Source of the DNA: Raffaelea ambrosiae
Taxonomy: Eukaryota > Ascomycota > Sordariomycetes > Ophiostomatales > Ophiostomataceae
NCBI GenBank assembly: GCA_002778195.1
Contig: PCDI01000017.1
Coordinates: 324,119 to 388,118 of the forward strand
DNA length: 64,000 bases
Reading direction: 5' to 3'
Shown: one piece after another, positions 48,001 through 57,663 of the stretch
Position numbering within the stretch: the first letter of the stretch is position 1
Layout: each line of letters begins with the position of its first letter
Translations under genes and position numbers: made by a program
The notes under the pieces: model-generated
Database searches by the model: none
The model's input: the letters and a program-made list of their open reading frames with translations, nothing else
Told to the model about the DNA's origin: nothing

Positions 48001-48745
48001 GAAGCTCAAGCTGACGGGCGCGCCGTACAAGATCTACAAGAACACGGCCTTCATCAAGGGCATGTTCAACTCGCAGCTGGAGCTGGCCAAGTTTGAGGGC
48101 GCGGCCATCAAGACGGTGTCGGGCATCCGCGGCCAGATCAAGCACGCGCTCCGCCAGGAGGGCTGCTTCCGCGCCACGTTTGAGGACAAGATCCTGCTGA
48201 GCGACATTGTCTTCTTGCGCGCCTGGTACCCCGTGCGCCCGCACCGCTTCTACAACCCGGCCACCAACCTGATCGGCTGGCACCCGATGCGCCTCACGGG
48301 CGAGATCCGCCGCGACCTCGCCCTGCCCACGCCGCAGAACCGCAACAGCCAGTACCGCCCCGTCGAGCGCCAGGAGCGGCACTTCAACACGCTCAAGGTG
48401 CCGCGGCAGCTGGCGGCGGCGCTGCCGTTCAAGTCGCAGATCGTGCAGACCAAGAAGCAGAAGCACAAGACGTACATGCAGAAGCGGGCGGTGGTGGTGC
48501 GCAGCGGCGACGAGCGCAAGGCGCGGGACCTGGTGCAGAAGCTGAGCACGATCCGCAAGGACGTGGCGGTGAAGCGGGCGGCCAAGAAGGAGGAGAAGCG
48601 GGTCGAGCACCGCAAGGCCATTGCGGACGCCGAAGAGAAGAAGGCGGCGCGCGAGAAGCGCGAGACGAAGGAGTTCTGGAGCCGGGAGGGCAAGAAGCGG
48701 CGGGCACAGTCGGACGGTGGCGGCGGCGGCAAGCGGAGGAGGTAA
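45045..48745 (+). CDS. BMS1: Ribosome biogenesis GTPase BMS1
   Basis: Nucleolar GTPase of the small-subunit processome, acting with Rcl1 in early 18S rRNA processing. Three exons: 45045-45102, 45166-45236, 45314-48745, giving 1186 residues, the family length. The N-terminus is a basic nuclear signal (HKPHRKAKEKKKH). The P-loop is GPPGVGKTT at residues 70-78, with THLD as the G4-like motif near residue 167. An AARP2CN-type region follows (about 230-330), then a very acidic middle with Asp/Glu runs, and the C-terminal DUF663/RIBIOP_C part (about 800-1100) including FGYLQVRIKRHRWHQRIL and HALRQEGCFRATFEDKILLS. The tail is basic (about 1100-1186). The first two exons are only 58 and 71 nt. Divergent from ULA1, convergent with SEH1. 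Confidence 0.96.
46661..46757. repeat. GAC/GAG repeat coding for an Asp/Glu run in BMS1
   Basis: Run of acidic codons of about 30 residues in the disordered middle of BMS1; a second acidic run lies at about 47110-47215. Confidence 0.8.
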
Positions 48746-49171
48746 AGGGAGGCCGGAAGGAGGTGGCAGCAGAATGGTGGGGTGGAAGGGATGCAAAAGA
48801 ATTTGGAAGATTGGGGAAAAAAAAAAAAACAAGGAACCCAAAAGCAAACAGAAAAAATTGAGCATTTATGGCGTCTTCTTCTTTTCTTTTTCTTCATTCT
48901 CTTCTTTTCTGCCGTTTCTTTTTTTCTTTCTTTTTCTTTTTTTTTTCTTTTTGAACATGCTGTTTATTTATACATTAGATCATATAGAGATAGTAGGTAT
49001 CTTCTCTAAAGCAAGGCCACAGGCCAATGATTAACTCCCCATCCCGCCTGTGTTTCTCTAGAGGGGTTTCTCTGGAGAGGTTGCTCTTTGATTAGACATG
49101 GCCTTCCCATAACCCAGACAATGCCAACCTCTCCTGGGTATCTGCTCCGCCCGCCCCCCCCCTGCTCCCCT
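48746..49171. other. Convergent 3' regions of BMS1 and SEH1
   Basis: 426 bp between the two stop codons. Contains A-runs and a T-rich stretch (48880-48955). No gene. Confidence 0.6.
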
Positions 49172-50983
49172 TCATGGCGACACCATCCGCTGCTTCATCA
49201 CTGTCAGCTCCGAGCTCCGAGCCCATGACCCGTCTGGTGTCTGCCGATAGCACAGCAGCTTCCCGTCGTCACCCACGCTGCCCAAGATCTGGCCGTCGTC
49301 GTCAAAGGCCACGCGCCACACGGGCGTCCGGTGGTTCTCCAGCTTGGACAGCTCGCGCACCGTATGGCGCACCTGGCCCGGCTCGCCCGTCCAGCGGCGG
49401 TCGCTGTTGGCTGCTGCAGACCCCCTAGGGTCGGGGCCAGCTTCGGGCGCCATGGGGACCGTGCCGGTGAAGGACGTGGCCGCTGAGCTGGGCACGCTGG
49501 TGTTGGCTCCGCCGTTGTTGCTCGTAAACGAGTCGTTGCCGACGACAGGCACAAACGACGACTCCTCGTCGCCAAAGGCACCGCCGGGGTCGCGGCTGGA
49601 CGACAGCGACGACGAGATGGACGCTGGCGTAGACGCAGCCGCGCTGGAGTGGTAGTGGTGGTGGTGGTGGTGCGGTGTGGAGTGGGCGCTGCCCAGCCCG
49701 CCACTGCCGCCCGCACTGGCGGATGCGGCGGCAGCGGCCGCCGCCGCCGCCGCCTGTGCGCTCAGACCAGCCACCACGGCGGGCGACGGTTTCTTTTTCC
49801 GACTGTTGGGGTCGTTGGCCGCAAAAGGTGATGCGGCCTGGCTGTTGTTGTTGCTGATGCTGTTGTTGCTGTTGTTGTTGTTGCTGTTGTTGCTGTTGTT
49901 GCTGTTGCTGTGGCTGTTGCTGTTGTTGTTGTTGTTGCTGCTGCTGCTGCTATTGTTCTTGTTGCTGCTGTTGCCTCCACGCTTGAGCATGTCCGCACCC
50001 CAGGTTTTGCCGTCGTCGGGCGAGAAGGGCGTGTCGATGCGCACGACGCGCACGTAGCCGTCCTGGCAGGCCGAGGCGACGATGTCGTAGCCGCGGAAGT
50101 TGCCGGGCGCCCAGGCGACGTCGCGCACGAGGCCCCGGTGGCCCTTGACCTCGGCGGCCAGGTAGAAGGCGCGCGCGGTGCCCTGCAGGCCGTACGAGGT
50201 GGTGGTGACGGGCCGCGTGCGGTAGACCTTGACGACGTCCATGGCGGCGACGACCAGGCTGATGGCGTCGGGCTGCAGGCCGGCGCGCAGGGCGGTGTAG
50301 CAGGGGTCCGGGTTGGGGTCGAAGCGGACGCGGAAGCTGGCCTCCTCGCCGCGGGCGGGCTTGGGACAGACGCGGAACTCGTCGACGTTGGTGTAGTCGG
50401 CCAGGTTCTCGGGCTGGTCGTTCTCGAGCACGGTGAGGGTGCCGTCGGCGGCGAGGAGCGCGAGGTAGGTGTGGCGCGTGGTGTCGTCGTACTTGAGCGA
50501 GAAGGAGCGGTAGGACGAGCGCGCCGAGCGCGCCTCGTAGGCAGCCTTGGCCGTGCCTTTGGGCCGCATAAAGCGGCGGCCGGGCGCCGCGGCCGGGTCT
50601 TCGGTCCACAGCTTGAAGCGACCCTCGATGCCGAGGGAGGCCAGCAGATTCGGGTAGATGGTTGGTGGGAGCCATTGCAGCTGGGGGGGGGGGGGGGAAG
50701 GGTGTCAGTCAAGGGACGGAAAGAAAAACCCCCCAAAGAAAATGGCCTTCTTCACCTCGAGAATCTCGCCTCCATGCGCGCCCCAGCTGTCGCACAGACG
50801 CCACACGCCGTCGCGGTGGCGGTTGAAGACGCGGATCTTGCCGTCCACGCAGCCCGTGGCACAGCGGTCGCCGTAGGCATTGAAGGCGACGGCCTGCACG
50901 AGGTCCTGGTGCCCGTGGCTCATGATCACCTCGAAGCGCGCCTGCTCGTCCAGCGACGGCGGCTCGCCGAGGGTCGTGGCCAT
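49172..50983 (-). CDS. SEH1: Nucleoporin SEH1 (WD40), with a long low-complexity insertion
   Basis: Six-bladed WD40 protein of the Nup84/Nup107 scaffold and of the SEA complex that controls TORC1. Two exons, 50756-50983 and 49172-50680, giving 578 residues, against about 350 in yeast. The start at 50983 gives MATTLGEPPSLDEQARFEV. Blades are visible around HGHQDLVQAVAFNAYGDRCA (23-42), SWGAHGGEILELQWLPP, GHRGLVRDVAWAPGNFRGYD and finally HRTPVWRVAFDDDGQILGS. Residues of about 313-507 form an insertion of Asn, Ser, Ala and His runs between the penultimate and last blades. The intron's pyrimidine tract is an unbroken C-run next to the acceptor (50683-50697). Divergent from the Rab-like gene, convergent with BMS1. 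Confidence 0.92.
49840..49972. repeat. GTT/GCT repeat coding for the Asn/Ser-rich run in SEH1
   Basis: Plus-strand TTG/TTGCTG triplets read on the minus strand as AAC, AGC and CAG codons, giving about 40 residues of Asn/Ser. Confidence 0.8.
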
Positions 50984-52250
50984 GATGGCAGGCGTGTGTG
51001 TGTGTGTGTGCACCTCCTCAGCGCGTCTCGGTAGTCGGTCTGGGCGTGCGCTGGACCAGCTGCGGTGGGTTGTGGTCGTCCGGGCCCGTTTCGCCTGTTG
51101 CAGTGAATGTGGTGATGATGAGGGGGGACCAAAAAAGCGCCGACGTCGACAAGCTCTCTTCTCCAGCAAGGCTCAGGCGCTAATGCACTGTGAGCTAAGA
51201 CCGCCTTCCCCCCCCACTAATAGTTACTTGTCTGTTAGTGACCACCGAGCACGGGCGCGCGCCAATGGCAAACGGCCGCCTGGAGCATTCGCTGGCGTCG
51301 CCCTGCGTGCGAAACTGGGTGCATGCATGCAGATAGATACATCAAAGTCGCATCACAAGGTCCACAGGATCCCCGTGGCCTTCCTGCTCTATTTCTGGCC
51401 GCCCAGGATTGGCCGCGGCCGCACACAGGAGAGCAGCCCAGAGGATGAGGCTGTCAGCCTGCCCGTTGCGGAAGGCACGACCATGGCGTCACAGCCCGCT
51501 GCTGACAGGCGTGGTTGCCATCTCTGGCGCCCGGCAGAATCGGCGCCGTCTGCCAATCGCCGTCCGCAAACGCCCTTTCGCCCTCCCTTCTTGAGTGCCA
51601 TTTTGGTGTCGCTTCCTTGTTTCTGCTTCTGCCCTCTCTTCCAATTCGGCCTCGTCTGCCATCCCCCGTCCATCCGGCTGTCCCACCCACCACCTGACCA
51701 ACCCCTTTCGCCCAGGCCTCGTGTCTCCTGCGCGCACAAAGAGAAGCCCGCCCTTGCGCTCCTCAGTCGAAATTGACGAAATTGCTGAAATTGCGTCGAG
51801 TCTTTCCGTCTTTCTTTTTTGCCGCTTCCTCGCCTGCTTCGATCAAGACAATACCCCAACAGGGAACCAGGGCCATGAGCGACAAAGACATCCTGATCTG
51901 CATCTCCCCTGCACCACCTGTGTCTCTGGTGTCTCTTGTGTCTTCTCGTTTCCCCTGGCCGTTGACCCCAATGCCCTGGGTATAGTGCGACAACGCTGTC
52001 TTAACATTTCCGAAAACAGGGCCCACCGACCTTTTCCACATTTCCCCCCTCTTTCATTTTCGCCTCATTCCTAGCTTTATTTACTTTATTTCGGCGGTTA
52101 CCATTCTGACGTATCTTTCATATTTTTCGTCCTCTGTTTCTCCTCCCCCCNNNNNNNNNNNNNNNNNNNNNNNNNNNNNNNNNNNCTCTCCTTCACCACT
52201 CGACCGCCTCGCCTCACGCCCTTTCCACCTCTCCCCAAGTCGGCGCTATC
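50984..52250. promoter_or_regulatory. Divergent promoter region SEH1 / Rab-like GTPase, with assembly gap
   Basis: 1267 bp between the start codons, including a GT microsatellite just upstream of SEH1 (50992-51010) and a run of N. I see no gene. The long plus-strand reading frame over 50880-51776 begins inside SEH1 and has no domain. Confidence 0.55.
52151..52195. other. Assembly gap (45 N)
   Basis: A run of N in the pyrimidine-rich leader of the Rab-like gene, 55 bp before its start codon. The real length is unknown. Confidence 0.99.
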
Positions 52251-53502
52251 ATGTCGTCGCTCGAGGCCAAAATCGTCGTCGTCGGCTCGCAAGGCGTCGG
52301 CAAGACGTCTCTCGTCACGCGTTTCTGCAAGGGCTCGTTTGACCCGTCGCAGGTCACGTCCACCGTCGGCGCCAGCTTCCTCACCAAGCGCGTTGTCGAC
52401 ACCGACACTGACACGGTTGTGCGCCTGCAAATATGGGACACGGGTGAGTTACTTGTCTCCTTGTTGTTTCCTTGTTTCCCTGTTTCCATTTTCTGTTTCG
52501 AAGCGCTTCTCGGGTGCCTCGTCTCTCTTTCTAGCGATCGCTTTTCGTGCCTCTCTGCAGCCGCCGTCGAAGACTTGACCTACCAACTTGTCTCGTCTGC
52601 TCGCCCATCATATGCACCTCTCTGTCGCAACTGCTAACTCGTCACTAGCCGGCCAGGAACGCTTCCGCTCCATCTCTCGCCTCTACTACCGCGGCGCCAA
52701 CGCCTGCATTCTCTGCTACAGCATCACCGATGCCAATTCCTTTGCCCAGATGGGCGTCTGGCTCAATGAGCTCCGCCGCAACCTCCCCTCCGACATTGTC
52801 CTCCACGTCGTCGGTACCAAGGCCGACATTGTCGCCCGCGACCCTTCTAAGCGCGAAGTCCCTTTTGAACGCTGCATAGCGTATGTCGCCGAGAACCTTG
52901 CGCCGGGTCTGAGCAGTACACCACCACCGACAGCAGCCGGCCTCCCGGGTGGATCTGGCGGGGTGAACCCCAACAGCAGCGGCAGCCGATACGGCGCCGC
53001 ATCCGCCTTCGGCGGCACAGATCCCATGGGCGTGCCCCAGCCACCACAGTTCCCCCCGCCCCTCGGAGGCGAGCCCCGGAGTCCCAGCTCCAAGCGCAGT
53101 TCTGGCTTTTGGGGTCAAGAAGCGGGCTGGGACGCCTGCCACGAAATCTCCGCTGAGAGCGGCGAGGGTGTCGAGGAGGTCTTCCGCGTCGTCACACGGA
53201 AACTGGTCGAACAGAACCGCAAGATGCAGGCCGCCCTGCTCGCTGCAACATCAACCTCTGGACTTTCCAACATCGGTGACGGGAATGGAGGTGCGAGCAA
53301 TGGCAACGAAGGCCACGGCTACGGCTACGGCGGAAACGTGACGGACGGCAACAACGCACATGGGAGCTTCCGCGTCGGAAGGGATCGGCGCAGCTGGCTT
53401 TTTCCCTCGGGCTTTGAGGTTGCCATCGACCAGAACGCAGCCGACGGTGGTGCTGAGGCGCGACAAGAAGCCGGCAACATACGGAGGAAGAAGTGCTGTT
53501 GA
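52251..53502 (+). CDS. Rab-like small GTPase with large insertion and altered G4/G5
   Basis: Two exons, 52251-52443 and 52649-53502, giving 348 residues, against about 200-220 for ordinary Rabs. G1 is GSQGVGKTS (near residue 12), the switch I threonine lies in TSTVGASF, and G3 is WDTAGQERFRS with the expected Gln at 67. G4 is TKAD (121-124) rather than NKxD, and G5 is ISAES (about 231-235) rather than SAK. Between them, residues of about 149-220 are a Pro/Gly/Ser-rich insertion. The C-terminus after G5 is Gly/Asn-rich and ends KKCC, a double-cysteine prenylation signal, so membrane attachment is expected. WDT|AGQE is split by the intron. It belongs with Rab5/Rab21-like GTPases by the N-terminal part; the exact subfamily and trafficking step are unclear. 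Confidence 0.88.
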
Positions 53503-54653
53503 GCTCGCCAGACCTCTTCCCCTTCTCTCCCGTTCTCTTCCTTGCTGTTTCTCTCCCCCACTTTCCAAATTTATCACGCTTACGCCGTGGCACCGAGTGC
53601 GGGCAAACGGACGCGGATTCGCAACACCACGCTATACCCCTCTGATCTATTTGTCTACAGTGTATGACCACAAGGATCCTGCGTCTTCCTTCTTTTCAGC
53701 TATGTGTGGCCTGGAGTATGGGATACAACATGTTTTCTGCTTCACGATTGCATTGATTTCTTTTTCTTGTTATTGTATTATCAGGCTACGGCTAACTACT
53801 GTATACGACTGCATGGATGGCATTTGTTTTGTGCTATGGAGTTTCGTCAAGGGCGCTCACGAGTGGAGGGACGCTAATGGATTTGAGCATTTAGTGCTGG
53901 CTGTTTTTGTGTTTTCTGCCAGGGTTTCGTTTCTATTTTCTTGCTCTCTTACGTCAGAATACCTTATTTTGTCACTGTTTTCCCCTTTGTCTAACCTTTC
54001 ACCTCTTTTTGCTACGTTCTGATTGCCTCGAGTGAGGCTGGCCCGGAGCACCACTTAGTGACTGTGACTTCCGCACATTCCCCGATGGACACGAATCCCG
54101 AGCGTTGTCCCAAATTGACATCCGTGGAAGACTGGTGTTAAGCAAGACACAGTGGCTACCCACCATTGGTCTGCTCTTTGGCAGCTTACCCCTAGGGTGC
54201 CAATGCTCTCGAGCGGCTGTCAAGTTCGTGATTCTGTCATAGATTGGAGCGTTTCTGCGCCATGAAGAACCCCGGGATGCAAAAAACAGGCAGATATTTC
54301 ATACTGCGCAGGAAATGGCGTTCATTTGGTCGGTCAAGCAGGTCGCCTGAGGTTGTGTTGATTTTGGGTATCAACGGCCAGAACAGGCTTAAAATAACCC
54401 CGGATCTTATCTTATCGTGCGTCGCCAAGCTGCACCCCACCAAAAAATTCATGGCCCCCTCCGAATCGGCCATACGTTTGGTGTTAGTTTTTTTTTTTTT
54501 TTTTTGTTAACAGTCTCCTGCTGCCTATTTGAGCCGTGTACAAGAAGGGCTGCATCCTCCCCAGACGACGGACAGCAGCCAACGTCAACTCCGTACCCTC
54601 GATTTTCCACCCTGCCCACAGAATCACCCCGAGCTTCATTGACAGTCGCAATC
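53503..54653. other. Intergenic: 3' side of the Rab-like gene, leader/promoter of LIA1
   Basis: No gene seen. A T-run (54488-54505) lies about 150 bp upstream of the LIA1 start, in its presumed promoter/leader. Confidence 0.5.
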
Positions 54654-55715
54654 ATGGCCGCTCCTGCTACCCAGCCCGAGTCTCCGGCTGTCGCTGACCC
54701 AACTATTCTTGCCCTGCGCAAGTCTCTTTGCGACGAGACAACGCCGCTCCCCATCCGCTTCCGTGCCCTCTTCTCGCTCAAGCACCTGGCCACCCAAGCC
54801 ACAGTTGCTGAAAAGGAAGCCCACGGCGATAACACTGCTTCGAAGACCTCCTCAGCTCAAGCTGCCATCGATGCCATCGCCGCTGCCTTTGCCTCGCCGT
54901 CGGCTCTTCTCAAGCACGAGCTGGCCTACTGCCTGGGCCAAACGGGCAACGTCGCTGCGGCCGGCCCTCATCTGCGCACCGTGCTGTCCGACGTCCACGA
55001 AGACGCCATGTGCCGCCACGAGGCCGCCGAGGCTCTGGGCGCGCTGGGCGACGCCTCGGACCTGGCCATCCTGCGCCAGTTCCGCGACCGTCCCGAAGAG
55101 GAGGTCGTTATCAAGGAGACCTGCGAGATCGCCATCGACCGCATCGAGTGGGCCAACTCCCCGCAAAAGACCCAAGAAACACTGCGGCCGAGCGACTTTG
55201 CCTCGGTCGACCCGGCCCCGCCAGCGGCCACATCGGCCGCGGCGACCGTTGACGAGCTCGCCTCCGACCTCATGAACACCTCGCTGCCTCTATTTCGGCG
55301 GTACCGTGCTATGTTCTCGCTGCGCGACCTGGCATCGCCGCCGGATCTGCCGACGGCCGTGCCGGCAATCAACGCGCTTGCTACGGGCTTCGCCGATGAG
55401 TCGGCGCTGTTCCGCCACGAGATTGCCTTTGTGTTCGGGCAGCTGTCGCACCCGGCGTCGATCCCGGCGCTGACGGCGGCGCTGAGCAACCTGGAGGAGG
55501 CGAGCATGGTGCGCCACGAGGCGGCCGAGGCGCTGGGCAGCCTGGGCGACGAGGACGGCGTGGAGGACACGCTGCGCCAGTTCCTGCACGACAAGGAAAA
55601 GGTGGTGCGGGAGAGCATCATTGTGGCACTGGACATGGCCGAGTTCGAGCAGGCCGGCGAGACGGAGTATGCTCTGATCCCGGACGTCGCCAAGGCGACG
55701 ACAACGGTGGCTTGA
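54654..55715 (+). CDS. LIA1: Deoxyhypusine hydroxylase
   Basis: Di-iron HEAT-repeat enzyme that completes hypusine formation on eIF5A in the cytosol. Single exon, 353 residues. The start at 54654 (MAAPATQPESPAVADPTI) is the first ATG that gives the family N-terminus; the in-frame extension upstream is leader. The four iron-binding His-Glu pairs are present: H88-E89 (HELAYCLGQ), H122-E123 (HEAAEALGALGD), H255-E256 (HEIAFVFGQ) and H288-E289 (HEAAEALGSLGD), in two symmetric halves joined by a variable linker (about 165-200). Convergent with RPA12. Confidence 0.96.
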   Translation: MAAPATQPESPAVADPTILALRKSLCDETTPLPIRFRALFSLKHLATQATVAEKEAHGDNTASKTSSAQAAIDAIAAAFASPSALLKHELAYCLGQTGNVAAAGPHLRTVLSDVHEDAMCRHEAAEALGALGDASDLAILRQFRDRPEEEVVIKETCEIAIDRIEWANSPQKTQETLRPSDFASVDPAPPAATSAAATVDELASDLMNTSLPLFRRYRAMFSLRDLASPPDLPTAVPAINALATGFADESALFRHEIAFVFGQLSHPASIPALTAALSNLEEASMVRHEAAEALGSLGDEDGVEDTLRQFLHDKEKVVRESIIVALDMAEFEQAGETEYALIPDVAKATTTVA

Positions 55716-56322
55716 AGGGGGGAAAAAGAAGAATGGGAAAGGCACATCTTGTGTGCTTGAAATTTCTCTCTTCTTTTTTTTTTCCCTCTCCACTTCTTTA
55801 TTCTTTATTCTTCGTTTGTGTTTTTAGTTATTCAACGGCTGGGAATTTCTATTTTTAATGATCAAGCGTGTGGCACACAAAAGTAACAAAAAAGGAGGAC
55901 GAGCGCGAAAGAACAACAATTGGGAAAACAAAAATTGTCACGGTTTGACAATCATATGTATCGTATCCATCTTGCAAATTTTATATATATATCTATCTCG
56001 TTTCAATGTTTGGGTATCATGACGCATATCCATCGTCTCTTGTTTGGCTTTACGGAGTCGGGCCGGTCTCACGGACCTCAAGCGGTGGGTTCATCTACCC
56101 AACTTGTTGCTGAGCCTTGCTTAGCCAGGCCATGGTCGCAGTCCTGCTGCAGGACGCCCGAATGACAGTGACGCTATTCGAATTCGGAGGCGTGGTTCTG
56201 CAGCGAAGCGGCGTTTCGGCGTATGCGATAGACCAACTGCTCGGATGCGCGTGCAGAGGTGAACATGTGGAGAGTTGTGTGCGAATTTTGTTGTGCGTGC
56301 GCGCAAAGAAAGACGACATCGA
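55716..56322. other. Convergent 3' regions of LIA1 and RPA12
   Basis: 607 bp, A/T-rich near LIA1. No gene seen. Confidence 0.55.
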
Positions 56323-56863
56323 TCAATTGTTTTCGGACCATCTGAAATGAGAAGAGAACGTGTTGTTAGAACAGCCATACCATATGAGAAACAACAAAAG
56401 TCCTTTGCTGCCCGCCATGACATACCTGAAGCCACACTCGCAGTGGAAGAACACTGTTGAACCTTCGTCGGCACTGCGCAGCTGCGCCGTCGTGAAGCGC
56501 ACCTCGGTCCGACCACACTTGGGGCAGGTCTGCTCCGTCTTGGCCTCCACCTGCAGCTTGTGGCGCTCAACCACCTGCACAGACGACAGCTTCTGGCGCA
56601 GCGGCGACGCGAAATCCTTGGGCTTGGACTCGGTGACGATCATCTGGGAAGCCGAGGTGTCTATGTTGTTTCTCTTGTCAGTACTCCACAGGCCTCAGTT
56701 CTGAACCAAGCTGTCTTCTACCACACCCCGAGCTGCTTCTCTCCATACCTTTATTTTCTATGCCGCAGCAACGGCAAGTGAGAAGTCGCCGCTCCGAGCC
56801 CTTCGACGTGGGCAGGAGGTTGCCGCAGTTGAGGCAGAACACAAGCGAGCCGACGGCAGCCAT
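56323..56863 (-). CDS. RPA12: RNA polymerase I subunit RPA12 (A12.2)
   Basis: Small Pol I subunit needed for RNA cleavage and termination, related to TFIIS and Rpb9. Three exons: 56749-56863, 56426-56660, 56323-56341, giving 122 residues, the normal length. N-terminal zinc ribbon: C10, C13, C30, C33. C-terminal TFIIS-like ribbon: C84 and C87 (CPKCG), then LRSADEGSTVFFHCECG with the acidic pair D103-E104 that reaches the active site. The last pair is C112-x-C114, one residue tighter than the usual C-x2-C. The last exon is only 19 nt and supplies the end, RWSENN; its acceptor is TTTCAG. Divergent from SCC2, convergent with LIA1. Confidence 0.93.
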
Positions 56864-57663
56864 GGCTTTGTTCTTGTTGTTATGGAGAGAAGAGCGAAGG
56901 AGAAAAAAGAAATGTGGGCAAGACAACAATGGAGCCCAAATCGGTAGCAGACGAGTATGCTGTAGGAATTGCGTGAGACAAATCGAGTCGAGTCGAGTCG
57001 AGTCGAGTTATTGTGGAAAGAAGTCGGGTCGCACTTTCTTCATGTAAGTTCTTAACTTTTTTTTTCTGCCGTATTAAATTTTTTGGTCGCTCCATCCGCC
57101 TCTTCTGCACAGTGAAAAAACAGTCTCCACAGGTGCTCCGCTCCTGCCTTTGTGGTGCCTGGTAGCAGCGCACGGACCATTTTTCCGCAGCTAAGCCTGG
57201 TGCGTTCTGATTGGTTGGAACTAACTCCCTGCAGGCGCCGCTGTGTCCCCCAGGATGGCCTCGCATGGTCTGTTTGTCGTCCTTTCCCCATCGCAAACGA
57301 CAATCCCCTTTGACGACTGCTCCGCCCATTCTTCGCCCCTCCCCTCCTCCGCCATCTCTTTTCCGCGCGTCAAATCCGCTTGATTCCCAGGGACGACAAC
57401 TCCTGACATCTGCGCGACACCCTGACGGAAACTCGAAAGCTTCCAGCAGCGACGGTCTCCCGATCGCAACGGCCGACCGGACTCCACTCGCACGCAAAAC
57501 AAAACAACACACAGCCCGACGTCAACAAAGTACCCTTGCCTAGCCATCAACACGTGGATACCGACACCTTCCTTTTGTTCCTGCCTTGCGAGGGTGGTGG
57601 TGTCGCTAAACCAGCGTCGATCGCTCCTGCCATGCGCTGTGGCCAGCGCCGGTCGCTCCTGCC
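56864..57663. promoter_or_regulatory. Divergent promoter region RPA12 / SCC2
   Basis: 800 bp between the start codons. Contains a TCGAG pentamer repeat and no gene. Confidence 0.55.
56983..57007. repeat. 5-bp tandem repeat, TCGAG x5
   Basis: Five perfect copies, about 120 bp upstream of the RPA12 start, so in its leader or core promoter. Confidence 0.85.

Noticed and set aside
46637..48865. 742-codon open frame opposite BMS1
   Set aside because: Antisense shadow of BMS1; composition is Leu/Arg/His-rich with no family features, and a valine run mirrors the acidic tract.
49910..51034. 374-codon plus-strand frame opposite SEH1
   Set aside because: Antisense shadow crossing the real SEH1 intron; Gly/Ala/Val-rich without domain.
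54417..54653. Upstream in-frame extension of LIA1
   Set aside because: It has T-run-derived Phe residues and no family similarity; the conserved protein begins at 54654.
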